A stretch of DNA of 64,000 bases from Leptospira bourretii. GTDB taxonomy: Bacteria; Spirochaetota; Leptospiria; Leptospirales; Leptospiraceae. The stretch is from NCBI RefSeq assembly GCF_004770145.1, contig NZ_RQFW01000005.1, positions 620,001 through 684,000 on the forward strand, in the 5' to 3' direction. The position numbers were made by a program, and so were the translations under genes. The stretch's first letter is position 1, and each line of letters starts with the position of its first letter. Below are positions 37,479 through 46,627 of this stretch, piece after piece. The notes under the pieces are model-generated. The model worked only from the letters and a program-made list of their open reading frames with translations, was not told the DNA's origin and ran no database searches.

Positions 37479-38188
37479 TATTCTACAAACAATTGTTCAT
37501 GTGTTTCAGCAGATTTTGGCAATCCACTTAAATGTACTTCCACACGCGCTACTGTTTCCTTTTTCCTTTCTGATGAATATATAGAGAGCAATCGACGATC
37601 AAAACCAGACTGAGACAACAGTATTTCTACCATCGTGATTCCCATTCCCGCTCCTTCCGTACTATCACCGTGTTCCATAAAGAACTCGAATAGATTATCA
37701 TACTTTTTCGCATTAATAAACTTTTCTTTTACGCGTTCGGCCTCAATGGGCAATAATGGGAAATTATTTCTAATTTCTAGATCAATTTTATCCTTTCGGT
37801 AGATACAAGTAATCTTTACAAAGAGTCCAGATTCCCTCATTTTCTTTTTATATGTGGGAAACTTTCTTTCATTCAGACTAGATTTAAAAAGTTTCATTCC
37901 TTCTTCATAGTCTTGTAAGTTTTGAATGTTGAGTTTGAGTTCTTCAAAGATGATTCGTTTGATTGCCGCTTTGGTTGAATTGACAATGAGTTCCTTTGCA
38001 GCAGTGTAAAAGAGTTCCATCAAGTCTTCACGACCAAGAGAACCCAAAATACGAAACAGAATGTACTTCAGTTTGGTCTCACCAATATCCCCCATCACAT
38101 AAGTAATCATGGAGATTTTTTTTCCAAGTTCAACGGCACGATCCACAGAGGAGCAAAACTGGGAAGTTAGTTGGATCTCTTGGGACAT
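37478..38188 (-). CDS. Histidine-kinase-type ATPase domain protein without a phosphoacceptor domain
   Basis: A 236-residue protein whose C-terminal half has HATPase_c features: an N-box-like ELIVNSTKAAIKRI (about 88-101) and a G-box EGAGMGITMVEILL. There is no DHp dimerisation helix with an H-box, no receiver and no membrane segment. It could be an anti-sigma-factor-like or serine-kinase-type regulator, or an ATP-dependent partner for the tail-anchored protein encoded next with a one-base overlap. Function inferred from the fold alone. Confidence 0.75.
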   Translation of the reverse strand: MSQEIQLTSQFCSSVDRAVELGKKISMITYVMGDIGETKLKYILFRILGSLGREDLMELFYTAAKELIVNSTKAAIKRIIFEELKLNIQNLQDYEEGMKLFKSSLNERKFPTYKKKMRESGLFVKITCIYRKDKIDLEIRNNFPLLPIEAERVKEKFINAKKYDNLFEFFMEHGDSTEGAGMGITMVEILLSQSGFDRRLLSIYSSERKKETVARVEVHLSGLPKSAETHEQLFVE

Positions 38189-38241
38189 ACCGGTAAACTG
38201 AAAAAATTTGCCAACATGTAGGGGATTTGTCTAGCGAATTA

Positions 38242-39588
38242 TCATTTCTTCAGTTGTTTACCTAAGATTTCCATCACTCCACTTAAGTTCGGTTTGCAAG
38301 ATTGGATTCTGTTTTTGAGTCTCTCATCTATGTTAGGGATTTTCCCTTCATGAAAAGCAAGTTTGAATTCAGTGAACTTGAGTCCATTCGCTGTAGAGAT
38401 CACAACCACCGACTCACCTTTCCCCACCACACCTGATTCTACCGATTTCAATAGGGCAGCAAGTGCCACACCAGTGTGAGGATCATTATACAATCCGTAC
38501 AAATCACCACGTGCGGCGGCATTGGCCAACTCTTCTTCTGTGGCAACTTCCACAACTCCATTGAATTTCTTTAAAACACGAATGGCTTTTTTCACAGAGA
38601 CTGGGTCTCCGATTTGGATGGCAGAGGCTAAAGTCTTTTCAGCTGTTACCGGAGAAAAGTCCGCAAAACCTTTCTTAAACGATTCATACAGAGGACTTGC
38701 ATTTTTGGCTTGCGCCAAAATAATTCTCGGTAGTTTGTCGATGAGTCCAAGTTCCAACATCATCTCAAACCCCATTCCAAGAGCAGAGACGTTTCCTAAA
38801 TTTCCACCGGGGATCACAATCCAATCCGGAACCGTCCAACCTAACTGTTGCGTAATCTCAATCGAAATGGTTTTTTGACCTTCGATTCGCAGTGAATTCA
38901 TTGAGTTTGCAAGATAAATTGATTTTTCTTTGGTGAGTTCTTTCACCACTGCCATACAACCATCAAAGTCAGTTTCAAGTGCCAACACAAGAGCCCCATT
39001 CGAAACAGGTTGGATGAGCTGCGCCGTTGATACTTTGTTAGCTGGAAGTAAAATAATAGAAGGAATTCCTGCTTTGGCCGCATAAGATGCTAGGGCTGCC
39101 GAGGTATCTCCTGTGGATGCGCAGGCGACCGCTTGGATGGGAACTCCGTCCGCAATCATTTGATTGACCTGGCTTACAAGAACCGTCATTCCTAAATCTT
39201 TAAAAGAGCCAGTATGCGAAACTCCGCACTGTTTGACATGAAGGCTTTTTAGTCCCAAATCTTTGGCAAACCGGGATGCGTCATACAAATGAGTGGTTCC
39301 TTCTCCCGATGTGATGATGTTTTCATCCTGAATTCCTGGAAGGACCCATTCCTTTTTCCCCCAAACTCCTGACGCATTCGGGAATTGGCTAGAACGGAAC
39401 CGAGATTCAAATTCCGACTTCCATTCTTTTGCCGAAACTTGTTTGAGGCTGTCTATATCATGTTCGACATTCAAAAGTTCCCCGCAAGACTCGCAGGAAT
39501 AAATCACTTGGTGGAGAGGATAGGTTTTGCGACAAGATTCGTTGGTGCATCGAAACTGTGCTCGGAATTGATATTTTGTAAGTGACAT
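38242..39588 (-). CDS. thrC: Threonine synthase
   Basis: PLP enzyme that makes threonine from O-phosphohomoserine. The 448-residue product starts with a zinc-ribbon-like segment (CTNESC ... CESCG) found in some ThrC proteins, then the PLP core with HTGSFKDLGMTVLVSQV (the Schiff-base Lys), ACASTGDTSAALASYAAKAG and VVISTANGLKFTEFK. No regulatory domain. It lies just downstream of the kinase-like/tail-anchored pair's promoter side, on the same strand but with its own start. Confidence 0.93.
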   Translation of the reverse strand: MSLTKYQFRAQFRCTNESCRKTYPLHQVIYSCESCGELLNVEHDIDSLKQVSAKEWKSEFESRFRSSQFPNASGVWGKKEWVLPGIQDENIITSGEGTTHLYDASRFAKDLGLKSLHVKQCGVSHTGSFKDLGMTVLVSQVNQMIADGVPIQAVACASTGDTSAALASYAAKAGIPSIILLPANKVSTAQLIQPVSNGALVLALETDFDGCMAVVKELTKEKSIYLANSMNSLRIEGQKTISIEITQQLGWTVPDWIVIPGGNLGNVSALGMGFEMMLELGLIDKLPRIILAQAKNASPLYESFKKGFADFSPVTAEKTLASAIQIGDPVSVKKAIRVLKKFNGVVEVATEEELANAAARGDLYGLYNDPHTGVALAALLKSVESGVVGKGESVVVISTANGLKFTEFKLAFHEGKIPNIDERLKNRIQSCKPNLSGVMEILGKQLKK

Positions 39589-39677
39589 AGACTTCTCTAG
39601 GCTTCAGATTTACGGAAAGTTCCTTTTCCATTCTGGAGAAAGGGGAAAAATGCACGAATGATTTTTATCGTTTTTTG

Positions 39678-40283
39678 ATGGATATGGAAACAGAAACACA
39701 TTCTCCCCGCTGGTGGGTCAAATTCAAACGTTACGCTCGTCGCAGCATTTTCATCTTTTTCTTTCTCTGTTTCCTCTTATTTGTGCGCATCTTTTTATTC
39801 CAAATTTATTCCATCCAAGGAAATTCCATGTATCCAACCTTAGAACATGGGTCCGTGGTTTTTGTTTGGAAAGGTGGATTTGCCATTTCTGCCAAATTTT
39901 TTGGAACACCACTCCTTTATACAGATCCAAAAATTGAAAAGTTGGATTTGGTATTATTTGTAAGCCAAGAGGATGAACTTGTCGTCAAACGAGTGATAGG
40001 TTTACCTGGAGAATTTTATTCCATTGAATCTGGACGAGTTCTCATCGACTCAACGGAGTTATTGGAAAATTATCTTCCGCAAGGAACCTATACAAGCGAA
40101 CCGAGTACATCCATATTTCTCAACCGCCACAATTCACCTTTTCTTGCTATGGAAAAACAAGGAAGGATTCCTCCTGGTTATTATCTACTTTTGGGTGACA
40201 ACAGACAATATTCAACAGACTCCCGTTCGTTTGGGCTTGTCCCTGTTGAAAAAATCAAAGGCAAAGTAATTTTTTATTTCTAA
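39678..40283 (+). CDS. lepB: Signal peptidase I
   Basis: LepB cleaves signal peptides of secreted proteins at the membrane. The 201-residue protein has one N-terminal helix (IFIFFFLCFLLFVRIFLF), the catalytic Ser in GNSMYPTLEHGSVVFVWK (about residue 50), the catalytic Lys in VVKRVIGLPGE, and the conserved GDNRQYSTDSRSFGLVP. ATG at 39678 or 39684 are both possible; a TTG at 39675 is unlikely. It is three bases from the penicillin-binding protein gene. Confidence 0.93.
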   Translation: MDMETETHSPRWWVKFKRYARRSIFIFFFLCFLLFVRIFLFQIYSIQGNSMYPTLEHGSVVFVWKGGFAISAKFFGTPLLYTDPKIEKLDLVLFVSQEDELVVKRVIGLPGEFYSIESGRVLIDSTELLENYLPQGTYTSEPSTSIFLNRHNSPFLAMEKQGRIPPGYYLLLGDNRQYSTDSRSFGLVPVEKIKGKVIFYF

Positions 40284-40285
40284 CG

Positions 40286-42097
40286 ATGACAGAATACAAA
40301 CAACGTTTTAAGTATATTATTCTTTTTATCCTCTCCCTTTTTGTGATTTTACTCTTTCGGGTAATTTATCTTACTTATTTTAACGATAACATCATCAATT
40401 TAAAGTCGAGTAAATATGTCCAACGAGGAACCATTTATGACAGACGAGGGATTGAACTTGCAATCTCTCGTGAGTCGGCAACGGTTGGCATTGATCCAAC
40501 CAACATTTATGATCCCGATCTCACCGCACAAGAGTTAGGTCCAATTCTTGGAATTCCTCCAAACAAACTGATTGAAACCATAAGGGATAAACAAAATTAT
40601 TTTTTATTAAAAAGAGAAATTGAACTCTCAAAAGCAGAAAAAATCAAAGCCTTGTCTCTTCCCGGTGTTCGAGTCGAAAAAGAATACAAACGAATTTACC
40701 CACAAGGAAGTTTGGCCGCAAGTTTACTTGGCTTCACTGGTTATGATGATGACAAAGCACTCTCAGGACTTGAGATGTTATTCAATTTGGAATTATTATC
40801 CACCCCCGATGCAGAATCGAGTAAGGGAAACAATGTCCATCTAACAATCGATAGTATCATCCAATATCGATTAGAAAAATCATTACAAAAAGCTTTTCTC
40901 CAAACTGCATCCAAACGTGGAATTGGTATGATTATGGATACGGAAACGGGAAAAATTCTTGCGATGGCTTCTTTTCCTAATTTTGATCCAAATCACTTCC
41001 AAGATTTTCCTTTGGAATCGCATACCAATTGGTCCATCCGCCATGTGTATGAACCTGGATCGACGATGAAAATTTTCATTGCCCTTATGTTACTCAATGA
41101 AGGAAAAATCCTCACCAATGAAAGATTTCATTGTCCCGGTTATATAGAAATTGGAAAAACCACCATCCGTTGCACTGACAATCATGGTCATGTTAATTTG
41201 GATGAAATTCTACAATACTCTTGTAACGTAGGGATCATCAAAGCTGCGCAAAAAATTGATGAAGCAACTTACTACAATTATATGGAAAAATTTAAGTTTG
41301 GAAAACGAACTAACTTTTCCATCCACGAAGCCAAAGGATATTTACCTCCCTTAAACAAATGGAACAAAAGTACACCTTACTTTTTATCCATAGGCCAAGG
41401 ACTTTCGGTAACACCCATCCAACTCATCACGGCAGCCGCAGCCGTTGTGAATGGTGGGATTTTATTTGAACCATCTGTTGTATCTCAAATTACCAATTCT
41501 TATGGGGAACTGGTACATGAATTTTCAATTAAAAATGAACTACTCGGCATCAAAGAAGGTGCCGCTAAAAAAACTTTAAATGCAATGGGGAAAGCAGTCT
41601 CGCAAGGAACAGGGAAAAAAGCTTATTTAGAAAACTACTTCATCGCAGGAAAAACAGGAACTTCACAAAAAGCAAAAGCGGGTGCGGGATACCAAGCTGG
41701 TCTTTTTACTGCGAGTTTCCTTGGTTTTTTTCCCGCAGAGAAACCTAAGTATGTGGGTCTCATTGTTTTTGATGAACCTGGTGGAGAAACTCATACGGGT
41801 GGTGGGATCGCAGCACCTGTCTTTCGTGAGGTGGTGGAAAGTATCATTCCTATTGTTGAAAAAAGTGAGAAGGCACTTGTGTATCGGCTGAAAGGAGAAA
41901 AAAATAAAATCTATAAACTTGATCCCAAAGTAATGCCTGATCTTAGCGGATTCACTGCATCTGAAACCATTCAAATTGTAAAACAACTGCAAGTAGAATA
42001 TAAAATCGAAGGTTCTGGATTTGTGAAAACACAAGAACCGAAAGCTGGTACTTCTTTAAAACCTGATTCTTCCATCAAAATAATTTTGGAACCTTAA
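40286..42097 (+). CDS. Penicillin-binding protein (class B transpeptidase) with C-terminal PASTA domain
   Basis: A 603-residue class B PBP, FtsI/SpoVD-like. One N-terminal membrane helix, a dimerisation domain (RGTIYDRRGIELAIS), then the transpeptidase with GSTMK (about 257, catalytic Ser), YSCN (about 312) and KTGTS (about 456). A PASTA domain covers about residues 548-603 (MPDLSGFTASETIQIVKQL), commonly a ligand-sensing or peptidoglycan-binding module. It cross-links septal or side-wall peptidoglycan. Located in an operon with lepB and a DUF115 gene, not in a dcw cluster. Confidence 0.92.
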   Translation: MTEYKQRFKYIILFILSLFVILLFRVIYLTYFNDNIINLKSSKYVQRGTIYDRRGIELAISRESATVGIDPTNIYDPDLTAQELGPILGIPPNKLIETIRDKQNYFLLKREIELSKAEKIKALSLPGVRVEKEYKRIYPQGSLAASLLGFTGYDDDKALSGLEMLFNLELLSTPDAESSKGNNVHLTIDSIIQYRLEKSLQKAFLQTASKRGIGMIMDTETGKILAMASFPNFDPNHFQDFPLESHTNWSIRHVYEPGSTMKIFIALMLLNEGKILTNERFHCPGYIEIGKTTIRCTDNHGHVNLDEILQYSCNVGIIKAAQKIDEATYYNYMEKFKFGKRTNFSIHEAKGYLPPLNKWNKSTPYFLSIGQGLSVTPIQLITAAAAVVNGGILFEPSVVSQITNSYGELVHEFSIKNELLGIKEGAAKKTLNAMGKAVSQGTGKKAYLENYFIAGKTGTSQKAKAGAGYQAGLFTASFLGFFPAEKPKYVGLIVFDEPGGETHTGGGIAAPVFREVVESIIPIVEKSEKALVYRLKGEKNKIYKLDPKVMPDLSGFTASETIQIVKQLQVEYKIEGSGFVKTQEPKAGTSLKPDSSIKIILEP

Positions 42098-44002
42098 GTG
42101 AACAAAATTTATCTGGATAAAAATCTTGCTGCTTTACCATCCCAGTTAGCGGAACTCATTCAAAATTCAGATACAAAATCTGAGGTGAACAAATCTTTAG
42201 ATTCCGAATCCAATTTCTCTTACCAACTAACGAATTCCAAAACGGGAGATCCCACTTTAGAATTAGACGGAGTTTGGATCCATAGCCGGTTTGATCCCAA
42301 AAAAGAAGCGGAACGATTTGCCACAGAACTTCCTCATGATGGAAGTGAACGCATTTATCTTTTGTTTGGTGCAGGCCTTGGATACATCCTTCCTTACCTC
42401 TTAGAAAGAGAAAAAGTAACCATCATTTGGATGGAACCACATAAGTTTTTTATCAAAGAAGCATTTCAAATTTTTGATTTTTCCAAACCATTGTTAGAAG
42501 GAAAACTTATCCTCATCACAGGAGAAGGATTAGAAGACCAACTCTCCGAGGCTGTCAAAGGTAAGGGAACACATCCCATTAGTTTTGTTCCTCATCGTGG
42601 TTCTTGGCAATGGAGAGAATCCGATTATTTAAAACTTCGACATACCGCCGAACAGATGTTTCACAAAAAAGATGTGAACCTTGCCACCCTCACCCGATTT
42701 GAAAAAATTTGGGCCAAAAATATTTGTTATAACCTTCCCGAATTGTCTAAGTTTCGTCCGGTATCCGATCTGTTTGGAATGGCAGAAGGAATCTCTATTG
42801 TTGTCTGTGGTGCAGGTCCAAGCCTTTCCGAATCCATACCTGATTTAACAAAGTATAGAAACCAGTTTCTTCTTCTCGCAGTTGATACAGCTCTTCCCAT
42901 CCTCACTTCTTTTGGTGTTGATCCTGATTTGATTTTTTCTGTCGACCCGCAGGCCTTAAATAGCCAATACCTGGAAGATTATGCAGGAGATGGAATTCTT
43001 ATTTTTGATCCCACATCTACTTATTTGAGTTTGCGATTAGACAAAGGACCAAACAAGGGTTTTGTGACTTCTTCTCCTTTTCCTTTGATTGGACTACTGG
43101 AAAGATCGGGCGATGGTGAAATTGGATCTGTTCCCTTTGGTGGTTCTGTTTCCACCAATGCAGCAAGTCTAGCCACACTTATGGGAGCACGTTCTGTTTT
43201 TTTGGTGGGACAAGATTTGAGTTTTACCAAAGGTCTTGCTCATTCCAAAGGTGCAGTCCTCGAAGAACGATTGAACTATTTAGAATCCAGAAAGTTTCGT
43301 CGGGAAAAACATAACTACAAACAGCTGTTTGCTTTGCCTCAAAAAAAAGTAACAGGGAACTTGGGTGAGACGTATATCACCAATGAAAAGATGTTAATCT
43401 TTAAAAAATGGTTCGAAGACCATGCCAAGGAGAATCCTTGGACCAATCTCACCAAGCTTGGTGCCAAACTAGAAGGAATCCCTCATTCCGAATTTTCTAA
43501 AGAATTTCCTGATGGTAAGGATGAGATAGAAAAACAAAAAATTTTGGTCGATGCGGTTCGTCAGAAAATCCAATCCAAACGAAAAGAAGAGTCTTCTTTT
43601 TTTCAAAAAAACCAATTGGTTTCAGAAATAAAGTCCACAACGGAAGCCTTATTAGAATTTGTCACGATTGTCAAAAAAGGACTTACGGTTTCACAAAGAA
43701 TTTACAACCAAATCAAATTAAACCAAATTAATCCAAAAACTTTTACAGAAGACATCAAACAAATGGACCAAATCGATGAACAAGTATCTGGAAAAAAAGG
43801 TTTGAATGAAATTTTAAGTTTGGGAATCCAAAGAGTGATTTTAACCATCACCGAAGGTTATGACGACCAATTGACTTTGGAAGAAAAAGAAAATCCCAGG
43901 TTAGCTGTGGCAAAAAAATCTTTGTTATTGTATGAAGGATTATATACATCCGTTCAGTCCACCAAACGGATGCTCACAAAATCACTCTATCGAATGTTGT
44001 AA
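42098..44002 (+). CDS. DUF115/Maf-like protein (flagellin glycosyltransferase family)
   Basis: A 634-residue protein of the motility accessory factor (Maf) group. The core DUF115 region, a Rossmann-like nucleotide-sugar-binding fold, contains SIVVCGAGPSLSESIPDL (about 230), LLAVDTALPILTSFGVDPD and FSVDPQ; a later segment has GQDLSFTKGLAHSKGA. Maf proteins in other bacteria transfer pseudaminic or legionaminic acid to flagellin. The start is GTG, directly after the PBP stop codon, so translation is coupled. The 3' end meets the OmpA gene with no gap. Confidence 0.83.
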   Translation: MNKIYLDKNLAALPSQLAELIQNSDTKSEVNKSLDSESNFSYQLTNSKTGDPTLELDGVWIHSRFDPKKEAERFATELPHDGSERIYLLFGAGLGYILPYLLEREKVTIIWMEPHKFFIKEAFQIFDFSKPLLEGKLILITGEGLEDQLSEAVKGKGTHPISFVPHRGSWQWRESDYLKLRHTAEQMFHKKDVNLATLTRFEKIWAKNICYNLPELSKFRPVSDLFGMAEGISIVVCGAGPSLSESIPDLTKYRNQFLLLAVDTALPILTSFGVDPDLIFSVDPQALNSQYLEDYAGDGILIFDPTSTYLSLRLDKGPNKGFVTSSPFPLIGLLERSGDGEIGSVPFGGSVSTNAASLATLMGARSVFLVGQDLSFTKGLAHSKGAVLEERLNYLESRKFRREKHNYKQLFALPQKKVTGNLGETYITNEKMLIFKKWFEDHAKENPWTNLTKLGAKLEGIPHSEFSKEFPDGKDEIEKQKILVDAVRQKIQSKRKEESSFFQKNQLVSEIKSTTEALLEFVTIVKKGLTVSQRIYNQIKLNQINPKTFTEDIKQMDQIDEQVSGKKGLNEILSLGIQRVILTITEGYDDQLTLEEKENPRLAVAKKSLLLYEGLYTSVQSTKRMLTKSLYRML

Positions 44003-45064
44003 CTAGTTCGGTGATTCGGTTACCGATAGAACAGTAAAATCAACCCGTCTATTTTTGATTCGACCCGCTTCATTAGAATTGGTATCAATTTCTGCTGTTT
44101 CACCAAACCCGCGATAGTCGAGTTGGGTCGCACTGACTCCATTTTTGACTAGTTCATCAAAAATAAACTTAGCACGTTCATCAGATAGAATTTTGTTTTC
44201 ATCCATCTCACCAATAAAACAAGTATGTCCTTTCACTCGAACACGAATCCCAGGATATGCCTTTAATGCTTCCGCAAGAGTTGCGATTTTATCACTCGCA
44301 CTGTCTTCTGTTTGCATACTTTGTTTGATGAAACGAATTTGTAAGTCATTTATATATCGAATGGCAGAAGCTCTGGATTCAAACTTGTCCGAAACTTTTC
44401 CTTGGGATAACTCCACTCGTTCCAAAGAGCGAGTTCCCAAATCGGAGGAACCATTCAAACTTTGATCTGTGGTTGTGGTTTGCGATTTCGAACTACGATT
44501 GCAACTACGGATTCCAAAAATAATCAGAACAATCAAAAACACAAGAACCAGTCCAAGTAAAATCAATCTTCCAATACGATTTTGTCTTGGTGTGATTTGA
44601 AATTTATTCAAAGCAACTAGTTCATTGTATTCCGGCGTTGGTGCTACTTCATCATGAGAAGTTTCCCCAAATTCATAACTTTCATTATAAGGAGTGAATC
44701 CTTCATCGGAAGCCTTAACAGCACGAGCGGAACTTCGTTTTGTTGTGTTTTCTTTTTTCGCAGATGCTTTAGGCGAAGTTTTTTTCTTTGCCGCAGGAAC
44801 GGAAATTTTCGCGGCCCATTTACGAATTTCGGAACGAAGGTATTCATCTGCTTCCGGTGAAAATTTAAAATTATCTCGAATGTACTTTACAGTTCGTTTT
44901 TCAACATCTGTATAATCACCACCATCTTTGATAGCATCAAATAAGGTCTTGGCGACGTTTTTACCAATAGGAGCTTTGCTACGTTTGGTGGCTTTTTCAG
45001 CAATTTCTAACAATTCATTATCATATTGTTTACCACTGATGGTACGGTAATAACTATCTGCCAC
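44003..45064 (-). CDS. OmpA-family protein with internal membrane anchor
   Basis: A 353-residue protein with an N-terminal helical domain (KRSKAPIGKNVAKTLFDAIKDG), a Lys/Ala-rich linker, a membrane helix at about 168-188 (LILLGLVLVFLIVLIIFGI), and a C-terminal OmpA-like domain (about 240-350) ending in RRVDFTVL that binds peptidoglycan. The order is like a MotB/TssL-type anchor, with the N-terminus cytoplasmic, rather than a beta-barrel OmpA. GTG start supported by AAGGAG eight bases upstream. It has no MotA neighbour, so a MotB role is unlikely. Confidence 0.85.
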   Translation of the reverse strand: MADSYYRTISGKQYDNELLEIAEKATKRSKAPIGKNVAKTLFDAIKDGGDYTDVEKRTVKYIRDNFKFSPEADEYLRSEIRKWAAKISVPAAKKKTSPKASAKKENTTKRSSARAVKASDEGFTPYNESYEFGETSHDEVAPTPEYNELVALNKFQITPRQNRIGRLILLGLVLVFLIVLIIFGIRSCNRSSKSQTTTTDQSLNGSSDLGTRSLERVELSQGKVSDKFESRASAIRYINDLQIRFIKQSMQTEDSASDKIATLAEALKAYPGIRVRVKGHTCFIGEMDENKILSDERAKFIFDELVKNGVSATQLDYRGFGETAEIDTNSNEAGRIKNRRVDFTVLSVTESPN

Positions 45065-45126
45065 GTGAAAGCTCCTTAGTAATCATATCGACAGGGTTGG
45101 CCAATCTATCCATTCTTTTCTGGACT

Positions 45127-46623
45127 TTAGGTGTTGAATCCGTCCAGAAATTGGTTATTTTTGATCTTATACTGCAAAGAACCTCGGCTAATTCCCAAAA
45201 GTTTGGCAGCTTCTTCCTGAGTGGAGACTCGTTGGAAGGCCTCTTTGATCCAAATTGCCTCCAACCTTTCAATGGCAATGTTGAGAGATAAATTTTCCGA
45301 AGGAGATAAAATTTCTGTTCCCAGACTAAAACTCTGGACCTTCGCTGGAGCCTCCGTTTCTCGTTTCCCATCCTGCAGAAATGAATGAGGTTCCAAAACC
45401 GATTCCGGTGGGACAAGAACCGCATATTGAATCACACTTTGTAATTGTCTTACATTCCCACTCCAAGGCATTCCCGTGAGTGCTTTGAGTGCATCAGTGG
45501 AGAAGGTTTTGTTCCGCCCATACTGTTTGTTGTATTGGTATAAAAAATGATGTGCCAGAAGCGGAACATCCCCTCTTCTTTCTCGTAATGGGGGCACCCG
45601 CAATGGAACCTCCGCTAGGCGGTAATACAAATCCATCGAAAAAGTTTCTTTCTGGATATCTTCTAATAAATCCCTTTTACTACCTGTAAAAATTCGAATG
45701 TTTAAAACCTCATCCTTCTTTTTGGTCGAAGGATTTGGAATCGTTTTGTCTCTAATTGTATGAAAGAGTTTTGTTTGTAGATTGGTTGGTAAATCACCAA
45801 TGGATTCAATGTACAACGAACCCCCATTGGTTTGTTCTAATTTTCCTGGATTAAAAATTTTTCCACTTTGGGAACCAAATAACTCTGCTTCCAATAATTC
45901 ATAACTAAGTCCCGAACAATCTACAGTAAGGAAAGGACCATTTTTTCTTTGAGAAATATAATGTAAGGCTTTTGCGACAAGTTTTTTACCAGCCCCTTCC
46001 TCTCCAATGATCATCACAGAAGTATCAGAGGGACCCACTTGACGAATTCTATGTTTTAAAAATAAAATACTTGGATCATAGCCAAGAATTTCTTCGACCG
46101 GGTCTTCTTCTCTTTTGGATTTTTCAAAGGCTTCTTTGGCTATTCGTTCTTCCAAAATAACAATTGTTAATTGAGAAGCAAATAGTGTGGCTTGGTTGAT
46201 GATATCGGATGAGAAAAAATTTACCTTATCCGATTCTAAGTTTAAAACTCCAACTGTCGAATCTCTTGTTAACAGAGGGATGGCAAGTTCTGAACGAACC
46301 GTTTCAATGAGTTTTACATAGTCTTTATCTAAAGTTACATCGGGAACATAGATAATTTCTCTAGTGGATGCCGCACGACCCGTAACACCCAAATTAAAAG
46401 GAAGTTTGGCGGCAATTTTTTTCTCCCAATCCATACCTTTGGCGGCCACAATGGTGAGGACTTTTTCTTCCTGGTCCATAATGGAAATACTACCGGTAGA
46501 GGCTCCAAACAAAGTTAGAGTCATATCCAAAATGAAATTCAATCGATCCGTAATATTCGGAAGTTGTTGAATTTCTTTTTGGATTTTCCTTAGAGCACCG
46601 GAAATATCCTGTTTTACAGACAT
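45127..46623 (-). CDS. GAF-AAA-Fis regulator, degenerate sigma-54 enhancer-binding protein
   Basis: A 498-residue protein: GAF domain (about 25-165), a sigma-54-type AAA+ domain (about 180-410) and a Fis-like HTH (about 450-498, EEAAKLLGISRGSLQYKIKN). Parts of the AAA+ domain are typical (SMDLYYRLAEVPLRVPPLRER). But where family members have LFGHEKGAFTGA the sequence reads ELFGSQSGKIFNPGKLEQ, so the GAFTGA loop needed to contact sigma-54 is gone; the Walker B segment reads GGSLYIESIGDL in place of GGTLFLDEI; and the Walker A is GEEGAGKK, not GESGTGKE. It is likely a DNA-binding regulator that no longer activates sigma-54 polymerase. Confidence 0.85.
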   Translation of the reverse strand: MSVKQDISGALRKIQKEIQQLPNITDRLNFILDMTLTLFGASTGSISIMDQEEKVLTIVAAKGMDWEKKIAAKLPFNLGVTGRAASTREIIYVPDVTLDKDYVKLIETVRSELAIPLLTRDSTVGVLNLESDKVNFFSSDIINQATLFASQLTIVILEERIAKEAFEKSKREEDPVEEILGYDPSILFLKHRIRQVGPSDTSVMIIGEEGAGKKLVAKALHYISQRKNGPFLTVDCSGLSYELLEAELFGSQSGKIFNPGKLEQTNGGSLYIESIGDLPTNLQTKLFHTIRDKTIPNPSTKKKDEVLNIRIFTGSKRDLLEDIQKETFSMDLYYRLAEVPLRVPPLRERRGDVPLLAHHFLYQYNKQYGRNKTFSTDALKALTGMPWSGNVRQLQSVIQYAVLVPPESVLEPHSFLQDGKRETEAPAKVQSFSLGTEILSPSENLSLNIAIERLEAIWIKEAFQRVSTQEEAAKLLGISRGSLQYKIKNNQFLDGFNT

Positions 46624-46627
46624 TTGG

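Noticed and set aside
44003..45064. MotB stator protein
   Set aside because: No motA neighbour, and the membrane helix lies in the middle of the protein after a large N-terminal domain, unlike MotB.
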